Part shown: positions 18,393 to 27,253 of the stretch, one piece after another
Layout of the letters: the number at the start of each line of letters is the position of its first letter
Numbering within the stretch: the stretch's first letter is position 1
From: JANWXD01 sp037446115
Lineage (GTDB): Bacteria; Acidobacteriota; Terriglobia; Bryobacterales; Bryobacteraceae
NCBI GenBank assembly: GCA_037446115.1
Contig: JBBIJF010000007.1
Location: 62,001 to 126,000 of the forward strand
Length of the DNA stretch: 64,000 bases
Direction of reading: 5' to 3'
Notes under the pieces: generated by a model
What the model saw: only the letters and a program-made list of their open reading frames with translations
What the model was told of the DNA's origin: nothing
Database searches by the model: none
Program-made: the position numbers and the translations under genes

Positions 18393-20018
18393 ATGCACCG
18401 CAGAAACGCCCCGGTTTTCGTACTCGCCGCGTGCTTTGCGCTCCCGGCGCAGGAAAGGGTGGACCTGCTGGCCGTACACCGGATCCGGCAGGAAGCCCTC
18501 GCTAATTCCAAAGTGATGGACCATCTGTTCTATCTCACCGACGTCCACGGTCCCCGGCTGGCGGGCTCGCCGGGCTACCGAGGCGCCACCGAGTGGGCGC
18601 TCAAGCAGCTCAAAGAGTGGGGGATCGGAAACGCCCGGCTGGAGCCGTTCGGCGCCATCGGCCGGAGCTGGTCCTTCGTGCATTACTCCGGCCACCTGGT
18701 CGAGCCTCAGCGGGCGCCTTTGATGGGCTTTCCTCTGGCGTGGACGCCCGGGACCAATGGCAAAGTATCGGCCGAACCGATTTTGGCGCCGATGCCGCTC
18801 GGCAATTCCGACGAGGCGTTGGAAAAGACCTTGGCGCAGTTCAAGGGTAAGCTGCGCGGCAAGATCGTGCTGATCGACAATCCGCGCGAACTCGACTTGA
18901 TCACCCAGCCCCTGGCGCGGCGGTTCACCGACAGCGAACTGGCCTCGGAGGCGCTCGCTCCCGATCCCCGTCCTGAATCGCCGTTCGCCGCACCCATTCC
19001 ACGGCCCGAAGGCCCTCCGGGACCGCCCCGGCCTTTTGACCGCGAGGGCGCGCGGCGCCGCGCTAACCGCCGCATCCAGTTTCTGAAGGACGAAGGCGTC
19101 CTCATGGTCGTCAGCGCCGGGTTGCGGGGTGATCGCGGAACGATTTTCGCCACGGCCTTCGGATCGCGAGAGCCGAAGGACCCGCTTCCGCCGCCCGCCG
19201 TCGCCATCGCGGTCGAGCACTACAACCGCATCGCTCGCCTGTTGAGCAAGAAGATCCCGGTTCGACTGGAGTTCGAAGTGGAAACCCAGTTCCACGAGGA
19301 AGCCCAGGGCTACAACGTGATCGCCGAGATCCCGGGAGTCCGCAAGAAGGACGAACTGGTCATGCTGGGCGCCCATCTGGACTCCTGGATTGCGGGAACC
19401 GGAGCTACCGACAATGCCGCCGGCTGCGCGGTGATGCTCGAAGTGATGCGAATCCTGAAGGCTCTCGACTTCAAACTTGACCGCACCGTCCGGCTGGGGC
19501 TGTGGGACGGAGAGGAGCAGGGCTTTCTCGGCTCCCGGGCCTATGTCAAAGAGCATTTCGCCGACCGGGAGACCATGGCGCTCAAACCGGATCACGCCAA
19601 GCTGGCGGCCTACTTCAACGTGGACAACGGAAGCGGGCGGATCCGCGGAGTGTATCTGCAGGGCAACGACATGGTGCGCCCGATTTTTCAAGCCTGGCTC
19701 GAGCCCCTGCGCGACCTGGGCGCCACCACGCTTACTATCCGCAACACCGGCGGTACGGACCACCTTTCCTTCGACGAAGTGGGATTGCCCGGGTTTCAAT
19801 TCATCCAGGATCCCCTGGAGTACGGCACTCGAACACACCACTCCAACATGGACGTCTACGATCACGTGCGCGGGGGCGATCTGATGCAGGCCGCCGTGGT
19901 CGTCGCCTCGTTTGCCTACCATGCGGCCATGCGCGAGGAAATGCTGCCGCGCAAGCCGCTGCCGAAACCTCGGGCGCGTCCGGAGGGCAAGCGCGAGGGA
20001 CGCCCCTCCGGCGGCTAG
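18393..20018 (+). CDS. secreted M28-family zinc aminopeptidase
   Basis: A 541-residue protein with a short N-terminal signal (RRNAPVFVLAACFALPA). Metal ligands of M28 peptidases are visible in order: GAHLDSW (His), GATDNAAG (bridging Asp), DGEEQGFLGS (catalytic Glu and ligand Glu), NVDNGSG (Asp) and NTGGTDHLSFD (His). A protease-associated insert of about 150 residues with a Pro/Arg-rich loop precedes the catalytic core, followed by a basic Pro/Arg/Gly tail. It releases N-terminal amino acids from peptides outside the cytoplasm. Secreted peptidases of this kind are abundant in Acidobacteria and fit a protein-scavenging lifestyle. Confidence 0.92.
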   Translation: MHRRNAPVFVLAACFALPAQERVDLLAVHRIRQEALANSKVMDHLFYLTDVHGPRLAGSPGYRGATEWALKQLKEWGIGNARLEPFGAIGRSWSFVHYSGHLVEPQRAPLMGFPLAWTPGTNGKVSAEPILAPMPLGNSDEALEKTLAQFKGKLRGKIVLIDNPRELDLITQPLARRFTDSELASEALAPDPRPESPFAAPIPRPEGPPGPPRPFDREGARRRANRRIQFLKDEGVLMVVSAGLRGDRGTIFATAFGSREPKDPLPPPAVAIAVEHYNRIARLLSKKIPVRLEFEVETQFHEEAQGYNVIAEIPGVRKKDELVMLGAHLDSWIAGTGATDNAAGCAVMLEVMRILKALDFKLDRTVRLGLWDGEEQGFLGSRAYVKEHFADRETMALKPDHAKLAAYFNVDNGSGRIRGVYLQGNDMVRPIFQAWLEPLRDLGATTLTIRNTGGTDHLSFDEVGLPGFQFIQDPLEYGTRTHHSNMDVYDHVRGGDLMQAAVVVASFAYHAAMREEMLPRKPLPKPRARPEGKREGRPSGG

Positions 20019-20073
20019 CCGCGCGCCGGAGCCTTCCCCGCGAAACCGTGGAACGCTGCCGCCGGGCCCGCAC

Positions 20074-21999
20074 TCAAGGGCGGAAGCCCACCGCAATCAG
20101 CACGACCCCGAGCCGGCGGTGATCCCCTGGCACGGAGAAGGTCCGGTCCACGGTGACCACGACCGTAACACTGTCGGACGCCGGCGATATCGGCCGCGAG
20201 ACCAGGGTGTATGAGCCGGGCGCGGAATAGGTCTCCTCGGCGACGGTGCCGCCCTCGGCTGCGACCGCGACCCGCCGTGCGGGCGCCTGTCCAGGGATGA
20301 AAAAAGAGACGTGAAGCGGAGCGGAACGTCCCGGATTCTTCAGCAGGAACACCGCCCGCTCGCCCATCCACCGGAAGCGGTTGTCCTCGAGCTGGTAGAC
20401 GCCGCTGACGATCTGTTGAGGCGCCTCGGGGGCATTCATCGGCAGCCAGGAAAGCTCCGGCTTGCGCTCGCGAACCGCCAGCCAGCGCACGCGATCCACG
20501 GGGGCCGTGGAGAGATCGAACGGACGGAGTCCGAGTGACGCGGAGGAATAGCCGGATCGTGCTCCAAGCCCGATCAGCCGTAGGGGCAGTGCGGGGCGGA
20601 TATCGCGCTCGAAGACGGCAGCGAGCGTGCCGCCGCCAGTGGTGAACTCGATCGGATACGCCAGGTCGCTGGTAACGACGAACTCCCCGGGCCGCACAGC
20701 CTGGCCGCGCCGCAGGGGAAGCCCTCCGTCAGCTTCAAAGTAATAGCGCAGCCCCCACTCGCCGTTGATCCACACGCGATGGGTCTCCGTCTCCTTGCGC
20801 AGCGACGCTGCAAAACGGCGGTAGCCGTCCCAATGCTGGTAGTTCACCCAGGCCAGCGCCAGGCTCAACGCCATCTGCAGAGCGCCGCCGGCCGCAAGCC
20901 AAGCCGGCCGATGCTCCAGGCACCGCACCACAAGCAGCGCTACCGGCGCCGCTATGGGCAGCAGGTAGCGCGCGGCGCCCGCGAAAAACAGCGCGAGCGC
21001 TCCCCCGAAAAACAACAGCACCCAACAGGAAAGAAATCGCGTTTGCCAGTCAGGGCTCCGCAAAGCCCGGGCGCATCCGAGCAGCAGCAGAACACCAGCG
21101 GCGAAGGATAGCCAGAATAACGGATGAGCATCGAACCAGGCCGAGGCGGCGCCGACGGCGGCCGCCACCCACCAGCGACGCCTGCCAAAGGCTGCCACGA
21201 GCAAGGCCGGAAACACCAGCCAGGCGGCATGTGCCGTCAGCGCCAGCGCGTTGTTTACCTTATTCTGCAGGCGCTGCAACCCGTAGGTCTGGAAATAGCC
21301 GCCCAGGACCTCCAGCGGCATCTCTCCGGTGCTCCACCGCTCCCAGAGCTGCCAGCCGATCAGAGTCGCAGGGATCACTGCCAGCGCGGCCCAGGAAGCC
21401 GGCTGGTTGCGCCCCCGCAGCCAGACGTACGCGGCCAGTACGGGAACCAGCAAGGCCGACTGGTACGCAGCCAGCGCGGCCAGAAACATCACGGCCCCGG
21501 AGGCGAGCAGCTTGCTCCGCGAAGGCTCTTCCACGGCGGAAACGAACAGCGCTGCGGCCGCCATCCACAACGCCAGAAACGGCACGTCGGCTTCGAGCGA
21601 ATTCCCGTTCACCACGAAGGCAGGGGTGGCCAGAAAGAGCAGCGTCGCCGCGACCGGCCGGCGCGTGAACCGCCGGGCCAGAGACAGCACGGAAGCCGCC
21701 GCAATGAGGGAGAACAGCATGTACGCCGCATGGAAGGGAACCTCGCGAATGTCGCCTGCCAGCGCTAGCAGTCCGCCAAGAAACCAGGCGTTGAGCGGCG
21801 GGTGCGGATGGCCCTGCATCGGCACGACCTCGCCCAGGAAGACATAGCGGGCGTGGTTGGGATGCAGCGGATCGATCTGCGCATGCTGCGCCCCGGCCAA
21901 GTAGTAGATGTCGTCCCCCTGGATGGCTTGGTTGAGGAACGGCAGTCGCAGGAGCACCGCGATTGTTCCAACCAAGAGAAAACTGCGAGCGGCGCCCAT
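20074..21999 (-). CDS. GT-C membrane glycosyltransferase (PMT/ArnT-like, GT39-type)
   Basis: A 641-residue protein from ATG 21999. An in-frame GTG at 22050 would overlap the upstream gene by 37 bp and add a charged N-terminus, so it is less likely. At least ten membrane helices are evident. The first periplasmic loop has QGDDIYYL, matching the Asp pair used by GT-C enzymes that take sugars from polyprenyl-phosphate donors. The C-terminal region of about 180 residues is soluble and beta-rich. It probably glycosylates a lipid or protein at the outer face of the membrane. Substrate is unknown. Confidence 0.8.
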   Translation of the reverse strand: MGAARSFLLVGTIAVLLRLPFLNQAIQGDDIYYLAGAQHAQIDPLHPNHARYVFLGEVVPMQGHPHPPLNAWFLGGLLALAGDIREVPFHAAYMLFSLIAAASVLSLARRFTRRPVAATLLFLATPAFVVNGNSLEADVPFLALWMAAAALFVSAVEEPSRSKLLASGAVMFLAALAAYQSALLVPVLAAYVWLRGRNQPASWAALAVIPATLIGWQLWERWSTGEMPLEVLGGYFQTYGLQRLQNKVNNALALTAHAAWLVFPALLVAAFGRRRWWVAAAVGAASAWFDAHPLFWLSFAAGVLLLLGCARALRSPDWQTRFLSCWVLLFFGGALALFFAGAARYLLPIAAPVALLVVRCLEHRPAWLAAGGALQMALSLALAWVNYQHWDGYRRFAASLRKETETHRVWINGEWGLRYYFEADGGLPLRRGQAVRPGEFVVTSDLAYPIEFTTGGGTLAAVFERDIRPALPLRLIGLGARSGYSSASLGLRPFDLSTAPVDRVRWLAVRERKPELSWLPMNAPEAPQQIVSGVYQLEDNRFRWMGERAVFLLKNPGRSAPLHVSFFIPGQAPARRVAVAAEGGTVAEETYSAPGSYTLVSRPISPASDSVTVVVTVDRTFSVPGDHRRLGVVLIAVGFRP

Positions 22000-22013
22000 G
22001 GCCGGTTGCAAGA

Positions 22014-22673
22014 TCAGCGTCGAGGCGGCGCGGCGGACTTGCTCATCCACCGGCGCCGCGCAAGGGATTGGGCGGCGAAAACCAGGTCGTTGAACGCCCG
22101 TGCCTCGAACAGAGACTCGGTGCAGAGGTCCCGCTTGAGTCGGATCGCGAAAGCGTGCAACTGGTTGTAGGCGGCTTCCAAGTCCTTGACCGTCGGCTGA
22201 TGCGCCTTCCAGTCGAGCGCGTTCACCAGTTGGCGCAGCACGCCCACGGGCTGACTTCCGTGCACGTAAACGTCCGTGCCCGCCAGATCGCTGAGAGATT
22301 TCCAGGTCCGATGCGCCACCGCGTCAAACACAAACCACCGGTGCCCGCGGTGCTCCCCGGCTGCGAGCGCTACGCACAGACCGAGCTCGAACGGCATGTT
22401 GAAGCGCGGTGTAGGGGGAGGCCCCGGGTCCAACTCCACGCGCGAGAGGTCGTGGAAAGAGAAACGGCAGCGACGAATCAGACCCAGAATGCGGCTGAGT
22501 CTCCGCTGGCTTCCGGCCAGCTGCAACGTGGCTTTCGGGATCAGACCGAAGCTGCAAAGACCGGCCACGAACGCCAGCAGCAGGGGCTCGTATTCCGCAT
22601 CGTAGGGAACATTCAGAAAAGCGCGTCGGTTGGTAAGCTTTGACGGCCGCTCCGGCCGCTTCCGGCCCGCCAT
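22014..22673 (-). CDS. TIR-like / nucleotide-binding-fold conserved hypothetical protein
   Basis: A 219-residue soluble protein of a family I recall only as conserved hypothetical. The first half contains RAFLNVPYDAEYEPL, RILGLIRRCRFSFHDLSRV and RFNMPFELGLCVALA. An initial strand ending in a short polar turn, an 'I..CRxSxHDLS' segment and N-x2-FELG resemble the arrangement of TIR-like and nucleoside deoxyribosyltransferase folds, where a Glu in the FELG position is catalytic. The C-terminal half is helical. It is 8 bp downstream of a small HTH gene, forming a two-gene module. A role in stress or phage defence is possible but unproven. Confidence 0.6.
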   Translation of the reverse strand: MAGRKRPERPSKLTNRRAFLNVPYDAEYEPLLLAFVAGLCSFGLIPKATLQLAGSQRRLSRILGLIRRCRFSFHDLSRVELDPGPPPTPRFNMPFELGLCVALAAGEHRGHRWFVFDAVAHRTWKSLSDLAGTDVYVHGSQPVGVLRQLVNALDWKAHQPTVKDLEAAYNQLHAFAIRLKRDLCTESLFEARAFNDLVFAAQSLARRRWMSKSAAPPRR

Positions 22674-22681
22674 CGCGGAGT

Positions 22682-22873
22682 TCAGGAGGCGCGGCCCCGT
22701 GTTGCCCGTTGCGGACGGCGGCGAAGTTTCGTTGCCGGGCGCTGCCTAGGGGACGGGACCAACTCGTCCAGAAGCTGTTCGATCTGCCGTCTCCTGGCCG
22801 GGCTGATCCCGAGTTCCTTGGCCACTTCGTCCATGGAAGGGAACGGGCCGGTGATCCGTGCGGCCTTTTTCAT
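22682..22873 (-). CDS. small helix-turn-helix protein with basic tail
   Basis: A 63-residue protein from ATG 22873. An upstream in-frame ATG at 22963 would run into gcvPB, so it is rejected. Residues 14-38 (MDEVAKELGISPARRRQIE) form a clear helix-turn-helix, and the last 20 residues are rich in Arg/Lys. Size, DNA-binding look and position just before the TIR-like gene suggest a regulator or antitoxin-like partner of that gene. I do not recognise the family. Confidence 0.6.
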   Translation of the reverse strand: MKKAARITGPFPSMDEVAKELGISPARRRQIEQLLDELVPSPRQRPATKLRRRPQRATRGRAS

Positions 22874-22895
22874 CGCCCGCATTCTAGCACACCGC

Positions 22896-24386
22896 TCACG
22901 GGCATCCCGGTTGCGGCCGCCATCGCACCACCGGGCGGCGCGCCGCCGCGGCTTCATCCACACGGCTTGTGCGGGTGTGATGCGGCGCCGTCCGCACCAG
23001 TTCCGGATCCTCCTCCGCCTCCCGGGCGATGCGGATCATGGCCTCGACGAACAGGTCCAGTTCCAGCTTGCTTTCCGTTTCGGTGGGTTCGATCATCAGG
23101 GCGCCGCGCACAATGAGAGGAAAGCTGACGGTGTACGGGTGGAAGCCGTAGTCAATGAGCCGCTTGGCAATGTCCCCCGTGCGGACGCCGTGCCGCGCCT
23201 GGCGGGCGTCGCTGAAGACGCACTCGTGCAGCGTCGGAGCCGTGGTGGCCGGCTCGTAGTACGGTTCCAGGCGTTTGCGCACGTAGGCCGCGTTGAGCAC
23301 GGCGTCCAGCGTGGCCTTCCGGAGCCCTTCGCCTCCGTGGGCCATGATATAGGCCAGGGCGCGCACCATGACTCCGAAATTGCCGTAGAAGGCGCGCACG
23401 CGGCCGATGGATTGCGGCCGGTCGTAATCGAGAGCCCACCGGTTGTCCCGGCGCACCAGGCGGGGCACAGGAAGAAACGGCTCGAAGATGCGCTTCACCG
23501 CCACCGGACCGCTCCCCGGTCCGCCCCCGCCGTGCGGCGTGGAGAAGGTCTTGTGCAGGTTCAGGTGCAGCACGTCCACGCCGAAATCCCCGGGGCGCGC
23601 GATCCCGGCCAGAGCGTTCATGTTGGCTCCGTCCATGTACAGCAGCGCCCCTCGCTCATGCAACAGCTCGGCGATGCGCGTAATCTCCTGCTCGAAGACG
23701 CCCAGCGTGTTCGGGTTGGTGACCATCAAGGCGGCGACGTCCTCGGTGACCATGCGCTCGAGCGTGGCCAGCTCCATCATGCCGCGCTCGCAGGAGGGTA
23801 CGTTTTCCGCCACGTAGCCGGCCATGGTGACGGAGGCCGGGTTGGTGCCGTGGGCCGAGTCGGGGACCAGCACTTTCCTGCGCGGGTTGCCGCGCGATTC
23901 CAGCAAAGCACGGATCAGGAACAGGCCGGTGAGCTCCCCGTGGGCGCCCGCAGCCGGCTGCAGCGTCACCGCATCCATACCCGTAATCTCGGCCAGCGCA
24001 GCTTCGAGCGCCGCCATGATTTCCAGACAGCCCTGCGCCAGAGATTCGGGCTGATACGGATGCGCCCACAGCAGCCCTTCCAGGTTGGCCACGGCTTCGT
24101 TGATCCTGGGGTTGTACTTCATGGTGCACGAACCCAGGGGGTACATGCCCAAGTCAATCGCGTAGTTCCAACTGGCCAGACGGGTGAAGTGGCGAAGGGC
24201 TTCCACTTCGCTGACTTCCGGGAAGCCGGCAATCTCAGCGCGCACCCGGTCCCGCCCCAGAACTTCCGCAGGATCCGCCGGTGGCACATCGAGCGGCGGA
24301 AGCTGCCAGGCGCGCTTGCCGGGCGAACTGATTTCAAACAGCAGCGGCTCGTTTTGGGAAACGTGGGTGCGCGCCTTCCCGTTCAT
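22896..24386 (-). CDS. gcvPB: glycine dehydrogenase (decarboxylating) subunit 2, P-protein
   Basis: A 496-residue protein from ATG 24386, which makes an ATGA overlap with gcvPA. An earlier ATG at 24446 lies inside gcvPA. The PLP lysine is in LNLHKTFSTPHGGGG. GAHGELTGL and DSAHGTNPASV match the PLP-binding core of the split P-protein. With GcvPA it forms the decarboxylating subunit of the glycine cleavage system, transferring the aminomethyl group to lipoyl-GcvH. The C-terminus has an Arg/Ala-rich extension of about 25 residues beyond the usual end. Confidence 0.96.
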   Translation of the reverse strand: MNGKARTHVSQNEPLLFEISSPGKRAWQLPPLDVPPADPAEVLGRDRVRAEIAGFPEVSEVEALRHFTRLASWNYAIDLGMYPLGSCTMKYNPRINEAVANLEGLLWAHPYQPESLAQGCLEIMAALEAALAEITGMDAVTLQPAAGAHGELTGLFLIRALLESRGNPRRKVLVPDSAHGTNPASVTMAGYVAENVPSCERGMMELATLERMVTEDVAALMVTNPNTLGVFEQEITRIAELLHERGALLYMDGANMNALAGIARPGDFGVDVLHLNLHKTFSTPHGGGGPGSGPVAVKRIFEPFLPVPRLVRRDNRWALDYDRPQSIGRVRAFYGNFGVMVRALAYIMAHGGEGLRKATLDAVLNAAYVRKRLEPYYEPATTAPTLHECVFSDARQARHGVRTGDIAKRLIDYGFHPYTVSFPLIVRGALMIEPTETESKLELDLFVEAMIRIAREAEEDPELVRTAPHHTRTSRVDEAAAARRPVVRWRPQPGCP

Positions 24387-25696
24387 GACGCCAGCGCCTC
24401 CGCGACAAGATCCATGTGCTCCCGCCGGCTCATTTCCGTAGCGCACAACAGCATGCAGCCGTCCAGTTCCGGGTAGAAGCGGCCCAGCGGCAAACCTCCG
24501 ATCACCCCCTTTTCGAGCAAGGTCTGGTTGATCGCCTCGGGCGCGCGGGGGCAGACGGCCACAAATTCGTTGAAGAAAGGACCGGAAAACCTGCGCGAGA
24601 CCCGTCGGGCCAGGTAATGCGCCTTGGCCAGATTTTGCTCGGCCAGATGCCGCAGCCCTTCTTTGCCATAGACGGTCATGAACACGGTGGCCATGAGAGC
24701 GACAAGCGCCTGGTTTGTGCAGATGTTCGACGTGGCTTTCTCGCGGCGGATATGCTGCTCGCGCGTGGCCAACGTGAGGCAGTAGGCCCGGCGCCCGCGC
24801 GTATCGCGGGTCTCTCCCACCAAGCGCCCCGGGATCTGGCGAATGTGCTGCTCCCGGGTGGCGATCACTCCGGCGTACGGCCCCCCGTAACTCGGCGGAA
24901 TAGCGAAGGACTGAAGCTCTCCGGCAACGATATCGGCATCCGCCGGCGGCGCCAGTAGGCCCAGAGAAACGGCTTCGGTAAAGACCACGACCAGCAACGC
25001 ACCCCGCCGGTGAGCGATCTCGGCGGCGGCCCGTACGTCCTCCACGACCCCGAAAAAGTTGGGCGACTGCACCAGCACGGCCGCGGTATCCTCGCCGACC
25101 CTTGCCTCCAAATCCGCCAGATCCAAATTTCCGGATGCGGGCTCGTAGGCGCTCTCGGTCACCGGCATCTGCGCAAAACGCGCGTAGGTTCTGATCACCT
25201 CCCGGTATTCCGGATGAAGCGTGCGCGCCGCCACGATGCCCCGGCGCCTCGTGATCCGCGCCGCCATCAAGGCCGCTTCGGCCGCCGCCGTGGAGCCGTC
25301 GTACATCGAAGCGTTGGCCACCTCCATGCCGGTCAACTGGCAGATCATGGTCTGAAATTCAAAGATGGCCGTCAGGGTGCCTTGTGAGATTTCCGCCTGA
25401 TAGGGCGTGTAGGAAGTGAGGAACTCGCCGCGCGAGGCGATGACATCCACGAGCACCGGGCGGTAGTGGCGGTAGGCTCCCGCTCCCAGGAAGCAGGCGT
25501 AAGCGGAGGCGTTTTCCTCCGCGCGCGCCCGGAACCAGCCGGAGATTTCGTATTCCGATTTGCCGGGCGGCAGGTCCAAGGGACGGCGGAGCAGCACTTC
25601 CGGCGGAAGGTGCGCCACTAAATCCTCAAGCGAGTTCAAGCCGAGCGCGGCCAGCATCTCGGCCCGCTCCGAATCGGACTTCGGCAGGTACCGCAA
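24383..25696 (-). CDS. gcvPA: glycine dehydrogenase (decarboxylating) subunit 1, P-protein
   Basis: A 437-residue protein. TTG 25696 is taken as start: it lies 1 bp after the gcvH stop, a GGAAGG ribosome site is 4-5 nt upstream (inside gcvH), and it yields the family N-terminus RYLPKSDSERAEML. FLGAGAYRHYRP, YTPYQAEISQGTL and NASMYDGSTAAAEA are hallmark segments of this subunit. It partners GcvPB. The two-subunit P-protein is the form common in Gram-positives, Thermotogae and Acidobacteria. Confidence 0.95.
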   Translation of the reverse strand: MRYLPKSDSERAEMLAALGLNSLEDLVAHLPPEVLLRRPLDLPPGKSEYEISGWFRARAEENASAYACFLGAGAYRHYRPVLVDVIASRGEFLTSYTPYQAEISQGTLTAIFEFQTMICQLTGMEVANASMYDGSTAAAEAALMAARITRRRGIVAARTLHPEYREVIRTYARFAQMPVTESAYEPASGNLDLADLEARVGEDTAAVLVQSPNFFGVVEDVRAAAEIAHRRGALLVVVFTEAVSLGLLAPPADADIVAGELQSFAIPPSYGGPYAGVIATREQHIRQIPGRLVGETRDTRGRRAYCLTLATREQHIRREKATSNICTNQALVALMATVFMTVYGKEGLRHLAEQNLAKAHYLARRVSRRFSGPFFNEFVAVCPRAPEAINQTLLEKGVIGGLPLGRFYPELDGCMLLCATEMSRREHMDLVAEALAS

Positions 25697-25697
25697 G

Positions 25698-26087
25698 CTA
25701 GCCTTCCACCCCCAGGTAGGCTCGATAATCGGAGGCTGAAAGCAGCTGGCCGGCCTCTGCCGGATCGCGCAGCCGGAGCTTGACCAGCCAGGCGGTGCCG
25801 TGCGGATCCTGGTTGAGCTTCTCCGGAGCGGTGGCGAGCGCCTCATTCACGGCAATCACCTCGCCCGAAACGGGAGCGTAGATGTCGGAGACGGCCTTCA
25901 CCGACTCCACCGAGCCTAACGGCTTGCCCCGCTCCACCACCGTCCCGGGTTTGGGAAGATCTACGAAAACGATGTCGCCGAGCTCCTTCTGGGCGTGATA
26001 GGTGATACCGACCGTGCCGGTATCGTTTTCGATAAGAATCCATTCGTGTTCTTTTGTATAGAGATAATTTTCCGGGTATGTGCTCAT
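25698..26087 (-). CDS. gcvH: glycine cleavage system H protein
   Basis: A 129-residue protein of normal length. Lys64 in GSVESVKAVSD is the lipoyl attachment site that shuttles the aminomethyl group between the P, T and L proteins. GDIVFVDLPKPG and SGEVIAVN are family-typical. The start overlaps the gcvT stop by ATGA (26084-26087), so translation is coupled in the order T-H-PA-PB. No lipoamide dehydrogenase (L protein) gene is in this cluster. Confidence 0.97.
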   Translation of the reverse strand: MSTYPENYLYTKEHEWILIENDTGTVGITYHAQKELGDIVFVDLPKPGTVVERGKPLGSVESVKAVSDIYAPVSGEVIAVNEALATAPEKLNQDPHGTAWLVKLRLRDPAEAGQLLSASDYRAYLGVEG

Positions 26088-27184
26088 TGAGTCCGCCTAT
26101 AAAACGGAGTAGGTACAGTTACAGCCGCAACCGGCTGGCCGCGAATGACCACTTCGACGCTGCATCCGGGTGACGCCAGATCCGGCGGCAGGTAACACAA
26201 GCCGATGTTCTTGCCTAGCGTGGGTGAAGGCCCCCCGCTCGTAACCCAGCCGCATGGGCGCCCTCCAACTCGAACCTGATACCCCTCTCGCCCGATGCCC
26301 CGCCCCCGCATTTCAAAACCGGCGAGTTTGCGTCGAAGCCCTTGTCGTTGCTGCCGCTCGAGAGCCTCGCGGCCGATAAACTCGCCCTTGTCCATCTTCA
26401 CAATCCAGGCCAGATCCGCCTCCCAAGGGGTGGTGGAGGCGTCAATTTCGTGCCCGTAGAGAGCCATTTTGGCCTCGAGCCGCAAGGTGTTACGGGCGCC
26501 CAGGCCGCAAGGCCGGATCTGAAATTCCTGACCGGCATCCAGCAGACGGTCCCACACCGTTGCTGCGTGCTCGGGCGCCAGGTAGAGCTCGAAGCCGTCT
26601 TCGCCGGTGTAACCGGTGCGCGCGACCCGTGCAGGAACGCCGCAGACTTCCCCGTCCACGAAACGGTAATAACGAATTGCGGACAAGTCAGTCCCTGTAA
26701 GTTTCTGCAGCACCCTCCAGGCTTTCGGGCCCTGCAAAGCCAGTTGCGCATAACGTTCGGAGGCGAATTCGACAGTAGCGTTCCAGCGATTGGCCGCGCG
26801 GATGTGCTCGTAATCTTTCTCCTGGTTCGCTGCGTTGACGCACAGAAAAAAATGATCCCCGCTGATCCGGTGGACCAGAATGTCGTCTACGCAGCCGCCG
26901 TGCGGATAAAGCAGCGCCGAATACTGCGCCTGCCCGTCCGCAAGACGCGCCGGCGCGTTCGTCGTGACGTAACTCACCAGTTCCAGCGCCTCCGGGCCCC
27001 GAATTTCAATCTCACCCATGTGACTGATGTCGAATAGGCCCGCATCGCGCCGCACGGCGTGATGTTCCTCGACGATGCTGCTGAAATAAAGCGGCATCTC
27101 CCAGCCACCGAAGGAGGTCATGCGCGCGCCCAGGCGGCGATGAACAGCATCCAGCGGAGAGCGCTTCAAGGCGGGCTCTGCCAT
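26084..27184 (-). CDS. gcvT: aminomethyltransferase, glycine cleavage T protein
   Basis: A 366-residue protein. GAEIEI-type segments seen here as ISHMGEIEIRGP, the tetrahydrofolate-site region DILVHRISGDHFFLCVNAAN and GYTGEDGFELY are characteristic. It transfers the methylene group to tetrahydrofolate and releases ammonia. It is the first gene of the gcv operon. The upstream gap is only 69 bp, too short for a tandem glycine riboswitch, and holds a sigma70-like promoter placed almost at the start codon. Confidence 0.96.
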   Translation of the reverse strand: MAEPALKRSPLDAVHRRLGARMTSFGGWEMPLYFSSIVEEHHAVRRDAGLFDISHMGEIEIRGPEALELVSYVTTNAPARLADGQAQYSALLYPHGGCVDDILVHRISGDHFFLCVNAANQEKDYEHIRAANRWNATVEFASERYAQLALQGPKAWRVLQKLTGTDLSAIRYYRFVDGEVCGVPARVARTGYTGEDGFELYLAPEHAATVWDRLLDAGQEFQIRPCGLGARNTLRLEAKMALYGHEIDASTTPWEADLAWIVKMDKGEFIGREALERQQRQGLRRKLAGFEMRGRGIGREGYQVRVGGRPCGWVTSGGPSPTLGKNIGLCYLPPDLASPGCSVEVVIRGQPVAAVTVPTPFYRRTQ

Positions 27185-27194
27185 GAAACCGCCA

Positions 27195-27223
27195 ATCTAA
27201 CAGAGGGGTTGAGAGGGCGTCAA
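27195..27223 (-). promoter_or_regulatory. sigma70-like promoter of the gcv operon
   Basis: Minus strand: TTGACG (27223-27218), 17-bp spacer, TTAGAT (27200-27195). Predicted start about 27188, only about 4 nt before ATG 27184. This would make the gcvT transcript nearly leaderless. Confidence 0.45.
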
Positions 27224-27253
27224 ATGCGGTCCGCCGGTTGCCACGCGGCAGAC

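Noticed and set aside
27185..27253. Glycine riboswitch before gcvT
   Set aside because: Only 69 bp are available, much of it promoter; a tandem or single glycine aptamer would not fit.
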